Origin: Paenibacillus sp. JNUCC32
Lineage (GTDB): Bacteria > Bacillota > Bacilli > Paenibacillales > Paenibacillaceae
DNA length: 64,000 nucleotides
Direction: 5' to 3'
Assembly: GCF_014863545.1 (NCBI RefSeq)
Contig: NZ_CP062260.1
Span: 620,001 to 684,000, forward strand
The translations under genes and the position numbers were made by a program. Position 1 is the stretch's first letter; each line of letters begins with the position of its first letter. Below are positions 17,411 through 25,524 of this stretch, in pieces. The notes under the pieces were generated by a model. The model was not told the DNA's origin. It saw only the letters and a list, made by a program, of their open reading frames with translations, and made no database searches.

Positions 17411-18214
17411 TTGGAAATGAAAGGAGCCATGGGTGGCTTATATAAGCTCACCGAGTGGATTACCCGTATTGCTTTTTCGAACATCTTGTGGGTTATTTGT
17501 ACATCGCCTTTCCTGTTTATCGTTCTAACCAAATTCCTAATGGCCGTTCAGACGCCGGAAGCGCATAACGAGCAGCTGCTGTCGAACTGGATCCTGGGAA
17601 TATTATCACCGTTTGTTTTATTTCCGGCTACGGCGGCTTTATTTACCGTTGTGCGGAAATGGGTAATGGGCAATCCGGACGTGTCCGTGTTCAAAACGTT
17701 CTTTAAGGGTTATAAGGAAAATTACAAGCAGAGCATGATCGGCGGTATTTTTTATACGCTGCTGTTCGTGATTATGTACGTGGATTACACGGTTTATATG
17801 ACGCAGCTCGATGGCTTCCAGCTTGTCGGCATCGTGATGCTGGTGCTGCTCATTGTACTGTTTGTCTCCCTGTTTAATTTCTTCTCCATGACCGTTCATT
17901 ATGAGATGAAAACGACCCAGCTCCTAAAAAATGCGGTGCTGCTGACTCTGATTCGTCCGTTCCGCGTATTTTCGACTTTGATCGGAAGCGCTGTCTTGGC
18001 GTATATCGGCACGCAAATGCCGGTGCTCTTCGTGTTCTTCCTGTTCTGCCTGATGGCCTTGTTCGCGTTCTTTAACTTCTATGCGACCTTTACCAAAATG
18101 CAGGAGCAGCAGGAAAAAATGAAGAAGGCCGAGGAAGAGGAGTCGGAAACCGAGCAAGCTCTTCTGGAAAGCATGGATTCTGCCAAAAAGGGAGAGAACG
18201 GATCGAAACCTTAA
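17411..18214 (+). CDS. YesL/DUF624 family membrane protein
   Basis: 267 residues with about five hydrophobic segments and a charged glutamate/lysine-rich tail (from about residue 225). The phrases ITRIAFSNILWVICT and PATAALFTVVRKW are characteristic of DUF624/YesL, proteins often found near sugar-uptake genes, although no such genes are present here. The start is TTG at 17411, eight bases after AGGAGG at 17397-17402; the ORF upstream to 17351 contains the inverted repeat and is taken as leader. Confidence 0.85.
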   Translation: MEMKGAMGGLYKLTEWITRIAFSNILWVICTSPFLFIVLTKFLMAVQTPEAHNEQLLSNWILGILSPFVLFPATAALFTVVRKWVMGNPDVSVFKTFFKGYKENYKQSMIGGIFYTLLFVIMYVDYTVYMTQLDGFQLVGIVMLVLLIVLFVSLFNFFSMTVHYEMKTTQLLKNAVLLTLIRPFRVFSTLIGSAVLAYIGTQMPVLFVFFLFCLMALFAFFNFYATFTKMQEQQEKMKKAEEEESETEQALLESMDSAKKGENGSKP

Positions 18215-18225
18215 ATAACGAGAGG

Positions 18226-18254
18226 TTTACTTTTCCGGCAAAACCCCCTATAAT
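18226..18254 (+). promoter_or_regulatory. promoter of the 6S RNA candidate
   Basis: TTTACT (18226-18231), 17-base spacer, TATAAT (18249-18254), predicting a start near 18261. Confidence 0.65.
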
Positions 18255-18260
18255 AAGACT

Positions 18261-18456
18261 ACATCCTGCGATGTTCGTTTCGGTTTTCCGTTGTTTTGAA
18301 CCAATGACGATGTCTAGGGAGATCTATACGTAATCGTGGCTGAAATGCCCTGTCTATATGACAAGGGGAATTCATAAGCGGTTCTGCGGTCACCCACCTG
18401 CTATAGCAGGTTCGAAGACAATGTTTACCGGACGGCATAGGCGGGTTTCGTCAAGC
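18261..18456 (+). ncRNA. ssrS: 6S RNA candidate
   Basis: A gene-free transcript of about 195 bases with its own promoter and terminator. It starts with ATCCTGCGATGTTCGTTT and holds GTTTTGAACC, both resembling Bacillota 6S RNA. The ends pair as a long rod: CCTGC with GCGGG, ATGTT with GGCAT, CGG/CCG steps, and TTGTTTTGAACC with GGTTCGAAGACAA, enclosing a large middle region. 6S RNA mimics an open promoter and binds housekeeping RNA polymerase. Identification is by pattern and memory of the family, not by a covariance search; the exact 3' end is uncertain. Confidence 0.75.
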
Positions 18457-18465
18457 CAATGAATG

Positions 18466-18510
18466 GGCACCTCTTTTATTTCGAATTCGAAGTGAAAGAG
18501 GTGCCTTTTT
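18466..18510 (+). terminator. terminator after the 6S RNA candidate
   Basis: GGCACCTCTTT pairs with AAAGAGGTGCC, followed by TTTTT; the loop contains TTCGAATTCGAA. Confidence 0.88.
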
Positions 18511-18525
18511 GCTGTATATAAAGGT

Positions 18526-18553
18526 TTGCTGAAAGCATAAACAATGTTAAACT
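18526..18553 (+). promoter_or_regulatory. promoter of the DUF1499-like gene
   Basis: TTGCTG (18526-18531), 16-base spacer, TAAACT (18548-18553). Confidence 0.5.
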
Positions 18554-18596
18554 AGAGTATGGAAAGGAACGGTCATTTATAAAGGAGGAACGGTCT

Positions 18597-18989
18597 TTGT
18601 CATTAAAACGAGTTCTAATCGGTATCGTGCGCAGCTATGACGGCACAAGCGACCGTGCTAAAGATCCCAAGTTGAAGACGCGTTATTACAATCTTTCAAA
18701 AGAAAAGTGTTTTGAAGAGGTTTCCTCGACACTGAAAAAAATTCCGGGTTACAAAGTTCTGCATGAGGTAAAATCCGTGGGAGAAATCACGTTAGAGAAA
18801 AGAACCTCCTTTGGACGTACACTGGACATTACCGTATCCGTGCTCGGCATCAGTCCGGTTCGCAGCGCAGTTGACATGTATTCGGCATCCCGCGGTTCCC
18901 TTGGGGATCTGGGGGCGAACTACCGGGTCATCTTGAACCTGTACGCTGTACTGGACAAAAAACTGAGCAAGTATAAAGTGGATGCTTAG
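18597..18989 (+). CDS. DUF1499-like small cytosolic protein
   Basis: 130 residues, no signal peptide. The middle and end (EKCFEEVSSTLKKIPGYKVL and RSAVDMYSASRGSLGDLGANYRVI in segments) resemble the DUF1499 family, whose function is unknown. Start is TTG at 18597 with AAGGAGG eight bases upstream. It has its own promoter and a terminator right behind it. Confidence 0.65.
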   Translation: MSLKRVLIGIVRSYDGTSDRAKDPKLKTRYYNLSKEKCFEEVSSTLKKIPGYKVLHEVKSVGEITLEKRTSFGRTLDITVSVLGISPVRSAVDMYSASRGSLGDLGANYRVILNLYAVLDKKLSKYKVDA

Positions 18990-18998
18990 TAGAATAAG

Positions 18999-19029
18999 AA
19001 AAAGCGGGAGAGCTGCTCTCCCGCTTTTT
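18999..19029. terminator. terminator between convergent genes
   Basis: AAAAGCGGGAGAG and CTCTCCCGCTTTT form a perfect stem with a 3-4 base loop and T runs on both strands; serves the DUF1499-like gene and tpx. Confidence 0.9.
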
Positions 19030-19061
19030 AAAGGTGTGCCGCATATGTAGCCTTCGGCGTG

Positions 19062-19580
19062 TTAACGCAGAGATTTCACGGCATCGATGGCAGCTTCGTA
19101 ATTCGGGTGCTCCGTCATTTCGCCAAGGTATTCTACGTAGGTGATGGTATCGTTAGCATCCACGACGAAGATCGAACGCATGTCGAGCTGAAACTCCTTG
19201 ATGAGCACGCCATACGCTTCACCGAAAGAACGCGATTTATAGTCGGACAGCGTAATGACCCGGTCAACGCCTGCAGCTCCGCACCAGCGGGCCTGGGCGA
19301 ACGGAAGGTCGGCACTGATCGTAAGGATCACGACATCGTCGCCAAGTCCGGCGGCCTCTTCGTTGAAACGGCGCGTCTGTGCGTCGCATACCCCGGTGTC
19401 GAGGGAAGGAACGACGCTGATCAGCTTGATTTTACCTGCATAATCTTTAAGAGATACGTCTTCGAGCAGGTTCTTGCTCACGGTAAAATCCGGCGCGGCA
19501 TCACCAGCCTTGAGCTGTGGTCCGATGAGTGTAATAGGATTGCCCTTGAAAGTGGCAGCTCCTGAACGTTCTTGAGCCAT
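19062..19580 (-). CDS. tpx: thiol peroxidase
   Basis: 172 residues, atypical 2-Cys peroxiredoxin of the Tpx family that reduces hydroperoxides with thioredoxin. The peroxidatic site is [12 protein letters not shown] with Cys65 and Thr62; the resolving cysteine is Cys100 in ARWCGAAG, the spacing expected for Tpx. ATG at 19580 has AAGGAGGAG upstream. Single gene. Confidence 0.95.
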   Translation of the reverse strand: MAQERSGAATFKGNPITLIGPQLKAGDAAPDFTVSKNLLEDVSLKDYAGKIKLISVVPSLDTGVCDAQTRRFNEEAAGLGDDVVILTISADLPFAQARWCGAAGVDRVITLSDYKSRSFGEAYGVLIKEFQLDMRSIFVVDANDTITYVEYLGEMTEHPNYEAAIDAVKSLR

Positions 19581-19702
19581 GAGAAATCTCCTCCTTGGAT
19601 ATCAAAGTTTGGTGATCAGGTTCATGGTACATTATAATCTTTTTAAAAAGGGAATGTCCACTAAAGGGCACCCCTGGCCTGGTTTAGGATGAGGAGGATG
19701 CT

Positions 19703-20317
19703 ATGATATTCGTACGTTATGAGAATTGGAAAAGTTATTTGCGTTATTATCCCGTTACATCGCTGCTGCTTGTGATCAACCTGGTGATGTTTGTAATCAC
19801 ATCCTTTGACGGCGGTTCGAGGAATCCGATGACGCTGCTGAAATATGGAGCTTTGTCGGATTTGCCGCAGTTCGTCGACCAGGCATGGAGATATTTTACG
19901 GCGATGTTCCTCCATAACGGATTTGACCATTTGTTGTTCAACAGCTTCGCACTGCTGGTATTCGTTCCCCCGCTGGAGAGAATCATGGGGAGCTGGAAAT
20001 TTGCCATTCTATATCTGCTCAGCGGTGTTCTCGGTAATGTAATCGGATTGGCTTATTATGAGCGCATGGAGGACTATACCTTCCTTGTAGGCGCCTCAGG
20101 AGCCATATACGGAGCTTATGGCGCTTATCTGTACATCGCCTTGTTCCAGCAGCATGTCATTGATGAGTCGTCCCGCAAGACGCTGTTCACCCTGCTTATA
20201 TTGGGGATCTTGTTCTCGTTTACCCCAGGGGTCAGCCTTGTAGCCCATGTCGGCGGATTGGTAGGCGGATTTTTCCTCTACGGTCTCATGATTCGATTAT
20301 TCAAACGTCGAACATAA
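19703..20317 (+). CDS. rhomboid family intramembrane serine protease
   Basis: 204 residues with six membrane segments. The catalytic dyad is visible: Ser132 in VGASGAIYG and His182 in VAHVGGLVGG; the HNGFDHLLFN motif at 71-80 supports the rhomboid fold. Lacks the extra TPR or cytosolic domains of B. subtilis GluP, so it is a minimal rhomboid. Start ATG has GAGGAGG. Substrate unknown. Confidence 0.92.
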   Translation: MIFVRYENWKSYLRYYPVTSLLLVINLVMFVITSFDGGSRNPMTLLKYGALSDLPQFVDQAWRYFTAMFLHNGFDHLLFNSFALLVFVPPLERIMGSWKFAILYLLSGVLGNVIGLAYYERMEDYTFLVGASGAIYGAYGAYLYIALFQQHVIDESSRKTLFTLLILGILFSFTPGVSLVAHVGGLVGGFFLYGLMIRLFKRRT

Positions 20318-20334
20318 TCGGACCTAAGAGGGTC

Positions 20335-20343
20335 TGTTATAAT
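20335..20343 (+). promoter_or_regulatory. extended -10 promoter of the LysR gene
   Basis: TGTTATAAT, an extended -10 element, 66 bases before the chosen start; the preceding GGACC/GGGTC repeat may be a weak terminator for the rhomboid gene. Confidence 0.5.
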
Positions 20344-20408
20344 AGAATTGGATGATTTGGATAAAGTCTTCAAGTCTTCTAGGGAATAAGAATGGAGCGA
20401 TAAAAGGC

Positions 20409-21329
20409 GTGGAATTACGACAGTTGCAATACTTTGTAAAGGTTGCGCAAAAGGAACACGTTACCCAAGCGGCAGAAGAGCTTCATGTGGCTCAGTCGGC
20501 CGTCAGCCGTCAAATACATCAGTTGGAAGAAGAACTGGGTGTTAATTTGTTCATGCAAAAAGGCCGGAATCTGCAGTTAACCCCGGTAGGCCAGCTTTTT
20601 TGCAAACGGGTGGAGAGCATTATGAAGGATTTGGACCGTGCGGTCGTCGAGATACATGAATTCCTGGACCCGGAGCAAGGGGAAATCCGTATCGGTTTCC
20701 CTCACAGCCTGGGCATACATTTGATTCCGTCCATCGTGGCTGAATTTCGGAAGAAGTACCCGAACGTGAAGTTCCGGTTTAAGCAGGGCATGTTCCCGAC
20801 TTTGATCCGGGACGTCGTCGGGGCTGAAGTGGATTTGGCGTTTGTGTCTCCGTTTCCGGATCGCCACGATCAAGTGGACGGAGATATCGTGTTGACAGAG
20901 GAGCTGTTTGCGATCCTGCCGCCGAATCACCCGCTTGCGGGGGAGCAGTCCATCAAGCTGGAGCAATTGAAGGAGGAACGCTTTGTGCTGTTCAGCAAGG
21001 GCTACTCCTTGCGCCCGATTGTATGGCATGCCTGCCTGGAGGCCGGGTTCACGCCGAAAATTGCTTTTGAAGGCGAGGAGACGGATACGATCCGCGGGCT
21101 GGTTGCTGCCGGCATGGGGGTCAGCCTGCTACCTGAAATGGCGCTGTTCCAGACGAATCCGCTTCAACCGGCACGCGTCCGAATCTCGGAGCCGAAGGTA
21201 ACGCGTTCCATCGGTCTGATTCACCGCGCGGACGAGAAGCTGCCACCGGTTGCGCAAGCCTTCCGTGCGTTTCTGCTTCAATATTTTGGCATTGATCCGT
21301 CGCCGAAAAAGGAAGAGAAAGCGGAATGA
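20409..21329 (+). CDS. LysR family transcriptional regulator, GltC-like
   Basis: 306 residues. N-terminal winged helix (ELRQLQYFVKVAQKEHVTQA onward to about 60) and a LysR effector domain (about 90-295). The helix and phrases such as QSAVSRQIHQLEEELGVNLF, GEIRIGFPHSLG and EGEETDTIRGLVAAGMGVSLLPE are close to B. subtilis GltC, which controls glutamate synthase. Start is GTG at 20409, ten bases after GGAG. The gltAB target is not adjacent and the nearest neighbour is an unrelated convergent peptidase, so the regulated gene is not visible here. Confidence 0.85.
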   Translation: MELRQLQYFVKVAQKEHVTQAAEELHVAQSAVSRQIHQLEEELGVNLFMQKGRNLQLTPVGQLFCKRVESIMKDLDRAVVEIHEFLDPEQGEIRIGFPHSLGIHLIPSIVAEFRKKYPNVKFRFKQGMFPTLIRDVVGAEVDLAFVSPFPDRHDQVDGDIVLTEELFAILPPNHPLAGEQSIKLEQLKEERFVLFSKGYSLRPIVWHACLEAGFTPKIAFEGEETDTIRGLVAAGMGVSLLPEMALFQTNPLQPARVRISEPKVTRSIGLIHRADEKLPPVAQAFRAFLLQYFGIDPSPKKEEKAE

Positions 21330-21384
21330 CGCTTCTCTTCTTCTAAGAGTCTAGAATTCAAGATGGACATCATCAAGTGATTAT

Positions 21385-21437
21385 AAAAAAAGAGGGCTTT
21401 CCGTCTCCGCCAATCAAGGTAGAGAGGAAAGCCCTTT
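21385..21437. terminator. bidirectional terminator
   Basis: AGGGCTTTCC (21393-21402) and GGAAAGCCCT (21426-21435), with seven A residues on the left that give a T run on the - strand. Lies between the LysR gene and yugP. Confidence 0.85.
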
Positions 21438-21463
21438 ATCGTTGTTCTTCATGTCAAACGGGT

Positions 21464-22144
21464 TTATTCGCGGTTGCTCGTAAAGATCATGATGTAACGG
21501 ATCAGCTCGAGCAGCGAGATCAAAGCTGCAGCGACGTAGGTCAGGGCCGCAGCGTTCAATACCTTAGCGACTCCGCGTTCTTCGTCATTGGCAATATAGC
21601 CTTCTTGAACCATCAGCTGACGGGCACGGTTGCTTGCGTTAAACTCGACCGGCAGCGTGACAAGCTGGAAGGCAACGGCGCAAGAGAAGAAGATAATGCC
21701 GAGGCCGACCAGGTTCATGGCTTGGAACAGGAATCCGGCAATCAAGAGAAACGGAGCGATTCCGGATGCAAAGTTAACGACCGGGAACATCTTGTGACGG
21801 GCTACGAGCATCGGATAGTGCTCCGCATGCTGGATCGCATGGCCTACCTCGTGACAAGCGACGGAGACGGCCGAGATGGTACGTTCGTAATAAACAGGCT
21901 CCGACAACCGGACTACGCGTTTGGTCGGGTCATAGTGGTCAGAGAGCGTGCCTGGCACCGGTTCAATCGGTACGTCATGGAGTCCGTTGGCATCCAGCAT
22001 ATGACGCGCTGCATCGTATCCGGTCATGCCGGTGCTGTTTTCAACCTTGGCCCATTTGTTGAACGTGCCTTTGACCCGGAACTGAGCCCAGAGAGAGAAT
22101 ATAAACGCAATAATAATGAGTATAAACATCCAGTCAGAATACAT
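21464..22144 (-). CDS. yugP: YugP-like membrane zinc metallopeptidase
   Basis: 226 residues with hydrophobic segments near residues 5-22, 125-165 and 195-220, and the zinc motif HEVGHAIQ near residue 98. This is the PF04298 neutral zinc peptidase family. The protein is inserted in the membrane; a substrate has not been established. ATG at 22144 follows GGGGGTA. It follows the MerR gene on the same strand with a 43-base gap. Confidence 0.9.
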   Translation of the reverse strand: MYSDWMFILIIIAFIFSLWAQFRVKGTFNKWAKVENSTGMTGYDAARHMLDANGLHDVPIEPVPGTLSDHYDPTKRVVRLSEPVYYERTISAVSVACHEVGHAIQHAEHYPMLVARHKMFPVVNFASGIAPFLLIAGFLFQAMNLVGLGIIFFSCAVAFQLVTLPVEFNASNRARQLMVQEGYIANDEERGVAKVLNAAALTYVAAALISLLELIRYIMIFTSNRE

Positions 22145-22187
22145 TTATCATACCCCCATACAAAGTTGTCAATTTGGTGTTGCATCA

Positions 22188-22637
22188 TTACATCGAAGTG
22201 AACTGGTTCAGCAAAATTTGCAGCGACTCGATACAGGCAGCTCCCTTAGGAAGAATGTTAGCGAGCACCTCCCGTGCTTGACTGGGTTTTAATTCGCTTA
22301 GAAGCGGGTTGAGCTCCTTGACATCCCGTTCCAGCTGTTTCATCTGTATTTCGAGTTTGGTTAGCTTCTCCGTCATTTCGGAATCATCGGCAACCGACTT
22401 CCAGCGATCCAGTCTCTCCTTAATCTCATCGAGAGTATATTTCTCTTGCTTCAACTGATTAATACGTTCGAGAGTGCTTAAGGTTTCAGAACTGTACAGC
22501 CGGTAGTTTTTTAACGTCCGTTTTTCAGGGGAGATCAAACCCAGCTTCGTATAGTAGTCAATGGTTCTTTCGCTGATTCCGGCAGCCTTGGCCAGCTCAC
22601 CGATCCGGAAAAGGTTTCCGCTCGTGATCCCCATCAT
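22188..22637 (-). CDS. MerR family transcriptional regulator
   Basis: 149 residues. The N-terminal 70 residues form the MerR winged helix (FRIGELAKAAGISERTIDYYTKLGLI, in parts, and NYRLYSSETLSTLERI), followed by a dimerisation coiled coil (about 75-110) and a short C-terminal part without clustered cysteines, so it does not look like a metal sensor. Two ATG codons are adjacent at the start; either fits the GAGGTGA site. Divergent from the ammonium transporter, with yugP downstream. Effector unknown. Confidence 0.85.
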   Translation of the reverse strand: MMGITSGNLFRIGELAKAAGISERTIDYYTKLGLISPEKRTLKNYRLYSSETLSTLERINQLKQEKYTLDEIKERLDRWKSVADDSEMTEKLTKLEIQMKQLERDVKELNPLLSELKPSQAREVLANILPKGAACIESLQILLNQFTSM

Positions 22638-22823
22638 TCATCACCTCGCAAGCCTTCATTGAATTGGACATTAATGAATGCATTTATATTTTCATTTTAA
22701 TAGAAATATGATACATGATCTTCAACCATACAGTCAAACGTCATAGTTGTGACAAAAAACCTTGAAGCCTAGTTTATTCTGCACTGAGCATCATGTTAAA
22801 CGATTTGCACTGTATGCACTTAA

Positions 22824-22840
22824 TGTTAGATTATATTACA
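22824..22840. promoter_or_regulatory. GlnR/TnrA box, upstream copy
   Basis: TGTTA-GATTATA-TTACA is an exact match to the TGTNA-N7-TNACA consensus of GlnR and TnrA. It is centred about 72 bases upstream of the predicted transcript start of the ammonium transporter, and also lies in the region shared with the divergent MerR gene. Confidence 0.8.
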
Positions 22841-22868
22841 TAAAGGAAGTTTTTTTTGAAAAAAACCG

Positions 22869-22897
22869 TTGCGGATTTTTAATCTCCCCCCTATAAT
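22869..22897 (+). promoter_or_regulatory. SigA promoter of the ammonium transporter
   Basis: TTGCGG (22869-22874), 17-base spacer, TATAAT (22892-22897); start predicted near 22904. Confidence 0.65.
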
Positions 22898-22918
22898 GAC
22901 AATAAGAATTCAAGGTTA

Positions 22919-22935
22919 TGTTATATTAGTTAACA
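22919..22935. promoter_or_regulatory. GlnR/TnrA box, downstream copy
   Basis: TGTTA-TATTAGT-TAACA, again an exact consensus match, centred about 23 bases downstream of the predicted start, a position suited to repression. Two matches flanking one promoter are unlikely to be chance. Confidence 0.8.
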
Positions 22936-22953
22936 CAAAGGGGAGTGTAAAAC

Positions 22954-24393
22954 ATGAAAAAAAGATGGCTAGGTTTAATGGCGGGAGTAATCGCTCTACT
23001 CGCATTCCCGGCGAGCGCGTTCGCCGCTGATGGGGGAGCCACGAACGTTGAATTGACGGCTGGTCTGAACTCCGTATTCGTATTCTTGGCAGCGCTGCTC
23101 GTATTTTTCATGCAAGCAGGGTTCGCTCTGCTGGAGGCCGGTTCGGTACGCATGAAAAATGCGGGACACGTCGCAGGCAAGACCTTTCTGACCTTCGGCA
23201 TTTCGATCGTAGCCTTCTGGGCGCTAGGGTTTGGTCTAGCCTTCGGTAACGGCAACAGCTTTTTCGGATTTGAAGGCTTTTTCTTAAGCGGAGACAATGC
23301 AGCAGGCTCATTTGATTCCTTGTCCGCATACGATGTGCCGACGACCATCATGTTCCTGTTCCATCTGTCCTTTGCGGCCGTATCCTTGGCGATCGCTTGC
23401 GGCGGTATGGCAGAACGGGCAAAGCTCAGCGTTTATATCGTGTTTGGATTGCTGTTCACCATCGTGATTTACCCGATCGTTGCTCACTGGGTTTGGGGCG
23501 GCGGCTGGCTCGGCGCTCTGGGCATGCAGGACTTTGCCGGATCGACGGTCGTTCACTTGACAGGCGCAACAGCAGCACTGGTGGCTACCATTCTTCTGAA
23601 GCCTCGACTTGGCAAATATAATAAAGACGGGAAGCCTAACAGCATACCGGGTCATAATCAAGTTTTATCCGTACTCGGCGTATTCATCATCTGGATCGGC
23701 TGGTTCGGGTTTAACCCGGGCAGCACCATCTCGGCACTCACAGACGGTTTCTTCGGTTTCGTGGCATTGAATACGAATATCGCGGCAGCGGCAGGCGCAC
23801 TGGCCGCATTGCTGATCTCTTGGGCGGTTCTTGGCAAAGCGGATATTCCTAGCATGCTGAACGGTATTCTCGCTGCATTCGTTGCCATCACAGGCGCTTG
23901 TGCTTTCGTGGAGCCTTGGGCGGCCGTTGTGATCGGCGCCGTAGCGGGTACGATTACGTTCTTTACGGCGCAATGGTTTGACCGCAAAGGTATCGATGAT
24001 CCTGTATATGCATTCTCCGTACACGGCATTGCCGGTATGTGGGGTGCCGTGTCCACCGGATTGTTCGCGGCTCCTAGGCTTGTTGAAATCACCGGCGTAG
24101 GCAAGGAAGGGTTGTTCTACGGCGGGGGCTTCGGCCAGCTCGGCGTTCAGCTTCTGGGTCTGATCGGCACGTTTGCATTCGTTCTGGTGATCTCGTTCAT
24201 CATTCTGTATATCATGAAAGTTACGATGGGCATCCGCGTAACGGAGGAAGAGGAATTGATGGGTCTTGATATCAGTGAACATGGAACCTACGGATATCCG
24301 GAGCAAATGAAACTTTTGGTGGAATCGGAAGGGAAATCTCCAGAGTTTCGTTCCGGAAGCAAGGCGGTTCCCGGTAGCGACACGGCTTTATAA
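22954..24393 (+). CDS. amtB: ammonium transporter, Amt family
   Basis: 479 residues with a cleavable signal peptide (residues 1-24, ending SAFAA) and 11 membrane segments. Family motifs are present: FMQAGFALLEAGSVRMKN, the DFAGSTVVHLTGA stretch near residue 190 with the first pore histidine region, and VHGIAGMWG near 355 with the second. The cytosolic tail (from about 430) is acidic. Imports ammonium under nitrogen limitation, in keeping with the two GlnR/TnrA boxes. ATG has GGGGAGTG upstream. The next gene starts 51 bases on and is not glnK. Confidence 0.95.
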   Translation: MKKRWLGLMAGVIALLAFPASAFAADGGATNVELTAGLNSVFVFLAALLVFFMQAGFALLEAGSVRMKNAGHVAGKTFLTFGISIVAFWALGFGLAFGNGNSFFGFEGFFLSGDNAAGSFDSLSAYDVPTTIMFLFHLSFAAVSLAIACGGMAERAKLSVYIVFGLLFTIVIYPIVAHWVWGGGWLGALGMQDFAGSTVVHLTGATAALVATILLKPRLGKYNKDGKPNSIPGHNQVLSVLGVFIIWIGWFGFNPGSTISALTDGFFGFVALNTNIAAAAGALAALLISWAVLGKADIPSMLNGILAAFVAITGACAFVEPWAAVVIGAVAGTITFFTAQWFDRKGIDDPVYAFSVHGIAGMWGAVSTGLFAAPRLVEITGVGKEGLFYGGGFGQLGVQLLGLIGTFAFVLVISFIILYIMKVTMGIRVTEEEELMGLDISEHGTYGYPEQMKLLVESEGKSPEFRSGSKAVPGSDTAL

Positions 24394-24444
24394 GAAGCTC
24401 ACCATTATCATTGTTCATGAAACAAGTCAGAAGGAGGCCGCGGC

Positions 24445-25524
24445 ATGAAACCTCTGAAATCCGTAAATCTGTTTCCGGCATTGTCGGAAATTCGGAAAGC
24501 AGCAACAGCCCAGCAATTACGAGATGAACGGATCGCTTGTCAGAACCAGCTCATCGAGATGCGCAGTAACATGGAGCTGAGAGAGTGGATCGCATCCGTG
24601 AATACGATGCACGATCTGATTGGACAGCGTGCCGCGGCAATCTGTGAGCAGGACATGTGGGAGGCTGGCTTTGGCCGGCCTCCTGCGCGTTATGCGTTCG
24701 TAGCTTTTGGCAGCTGCGGAAGGCAGGAAGCTACGCTGTGGAGCGATCAGGACAACGGTTTGATCATTGGCGATGAGCTGGAAGAGGAGGCGCTCCCCTT
24801 CTTTCGGGAATTTGGGTTTCGGCTGGCGAATCTGCTGGAATATCTCGGGTACCCGAAATGCTCCGGAAAAGTGATGTGTTCCGAGCCATTATGGAGCAAG
24901 CGGCTTGGCGATTGGAAGAATCAGATCAGCGAATGGTGCGGAGACCGGCAGTGGGAACCGATACGAAACTTCATTATTGCTTCGGACCTGCGCCATATAT
25001 CGGGCGATACCGAGCTTTCGGAGGCGTGGGTGGACCATTTCCGCAGCTCCGTCGAGCAGCATCCGGACATCGGCCATGCCGTGCTGCGAAATACGGTCAA
25101 GCATAAGGCAACGCTGAATGTCATGGGGCGAATCGTGACGGAGCGGTTTGGAGAGCATGCCGGCGAGTTTGACGTGAAGTATGGCGTTTATATTCCGCTG
25201 GTGAACAGCATACGCACCATGGCGCTGCAGCGGGGCATCATCGAAACCTCGACGCAAAAACGCATGGAAAAGGTGATGCTGCTTGAAGGCGGGAATCTGC
25301 TGCTGGAAAGCGTGCAGCGCGCTTTTTTGACGGCGCTTCGGTTGAGAAACGATACGCCCATTCGAGTGGAGGACGGGCTGATTACGAGCAGCGGGTATAT
25401 CCCGCAGGAGCAGCTCAAGAACAAAACCATGCAGTACGAGCTTCGCGATACGCTTGGAGTGGTGAGACGGGTGCACCGATCATTGCAGCGCGAGCATCGT
25501 TTTGCGGAGAGGAGAAGCCCATGA
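24445..25524 (+). CDS. DUF294 nucleotidyltransferase-like protein
   Basis: 359 residues. A helical N-terminal part (1-85) precedes a Pol-beta-type nucleotidyltransferase core with AFGSCGRQEATLWSDQDNGL (about 91-110, the GSxGRxE...DxD signature) and then a DUF294_C helical domain. These are GlnD-like enzymes without the ACT and HD domains of true GlnD; targets are unknown. ATG has AGGAGG at suitable spacing. It overlaps the exonuclease gene by four bases (ATGA) and probably shares the amt transcript. Confidence 0.85.
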   Translation: MKPLKSVNLFPALSEIRKAATAQQLRDERIACQNQLIEMRSNMELREWIASVNTMHDLIGQRAAAICEQDMWEAGFGRPPARYAFVAFGSCGRQEATLWSDQDNGLIIGDELEEEALPFFREFGFRLANLLEYLGYPKCSGKVMCSEPLWSKRLGDWKNQISEWCGDRQWEPIRNFIIASDLRHISGDTELSEAWVDHFRSSVEQHPDIGHAVLRNTVKHKATLNVMGRIVTERFGEHAGEFDVKYGVYIPLVNSIRTMALQRGIIETSTQKRMEKVMLLEGGNLLLESVQRAFLTALRLRNDTPIRVEDGLITSSGYIPQEQLKNKTMQYELRDTLGVVRRVHRSLQREHRFAERRSP

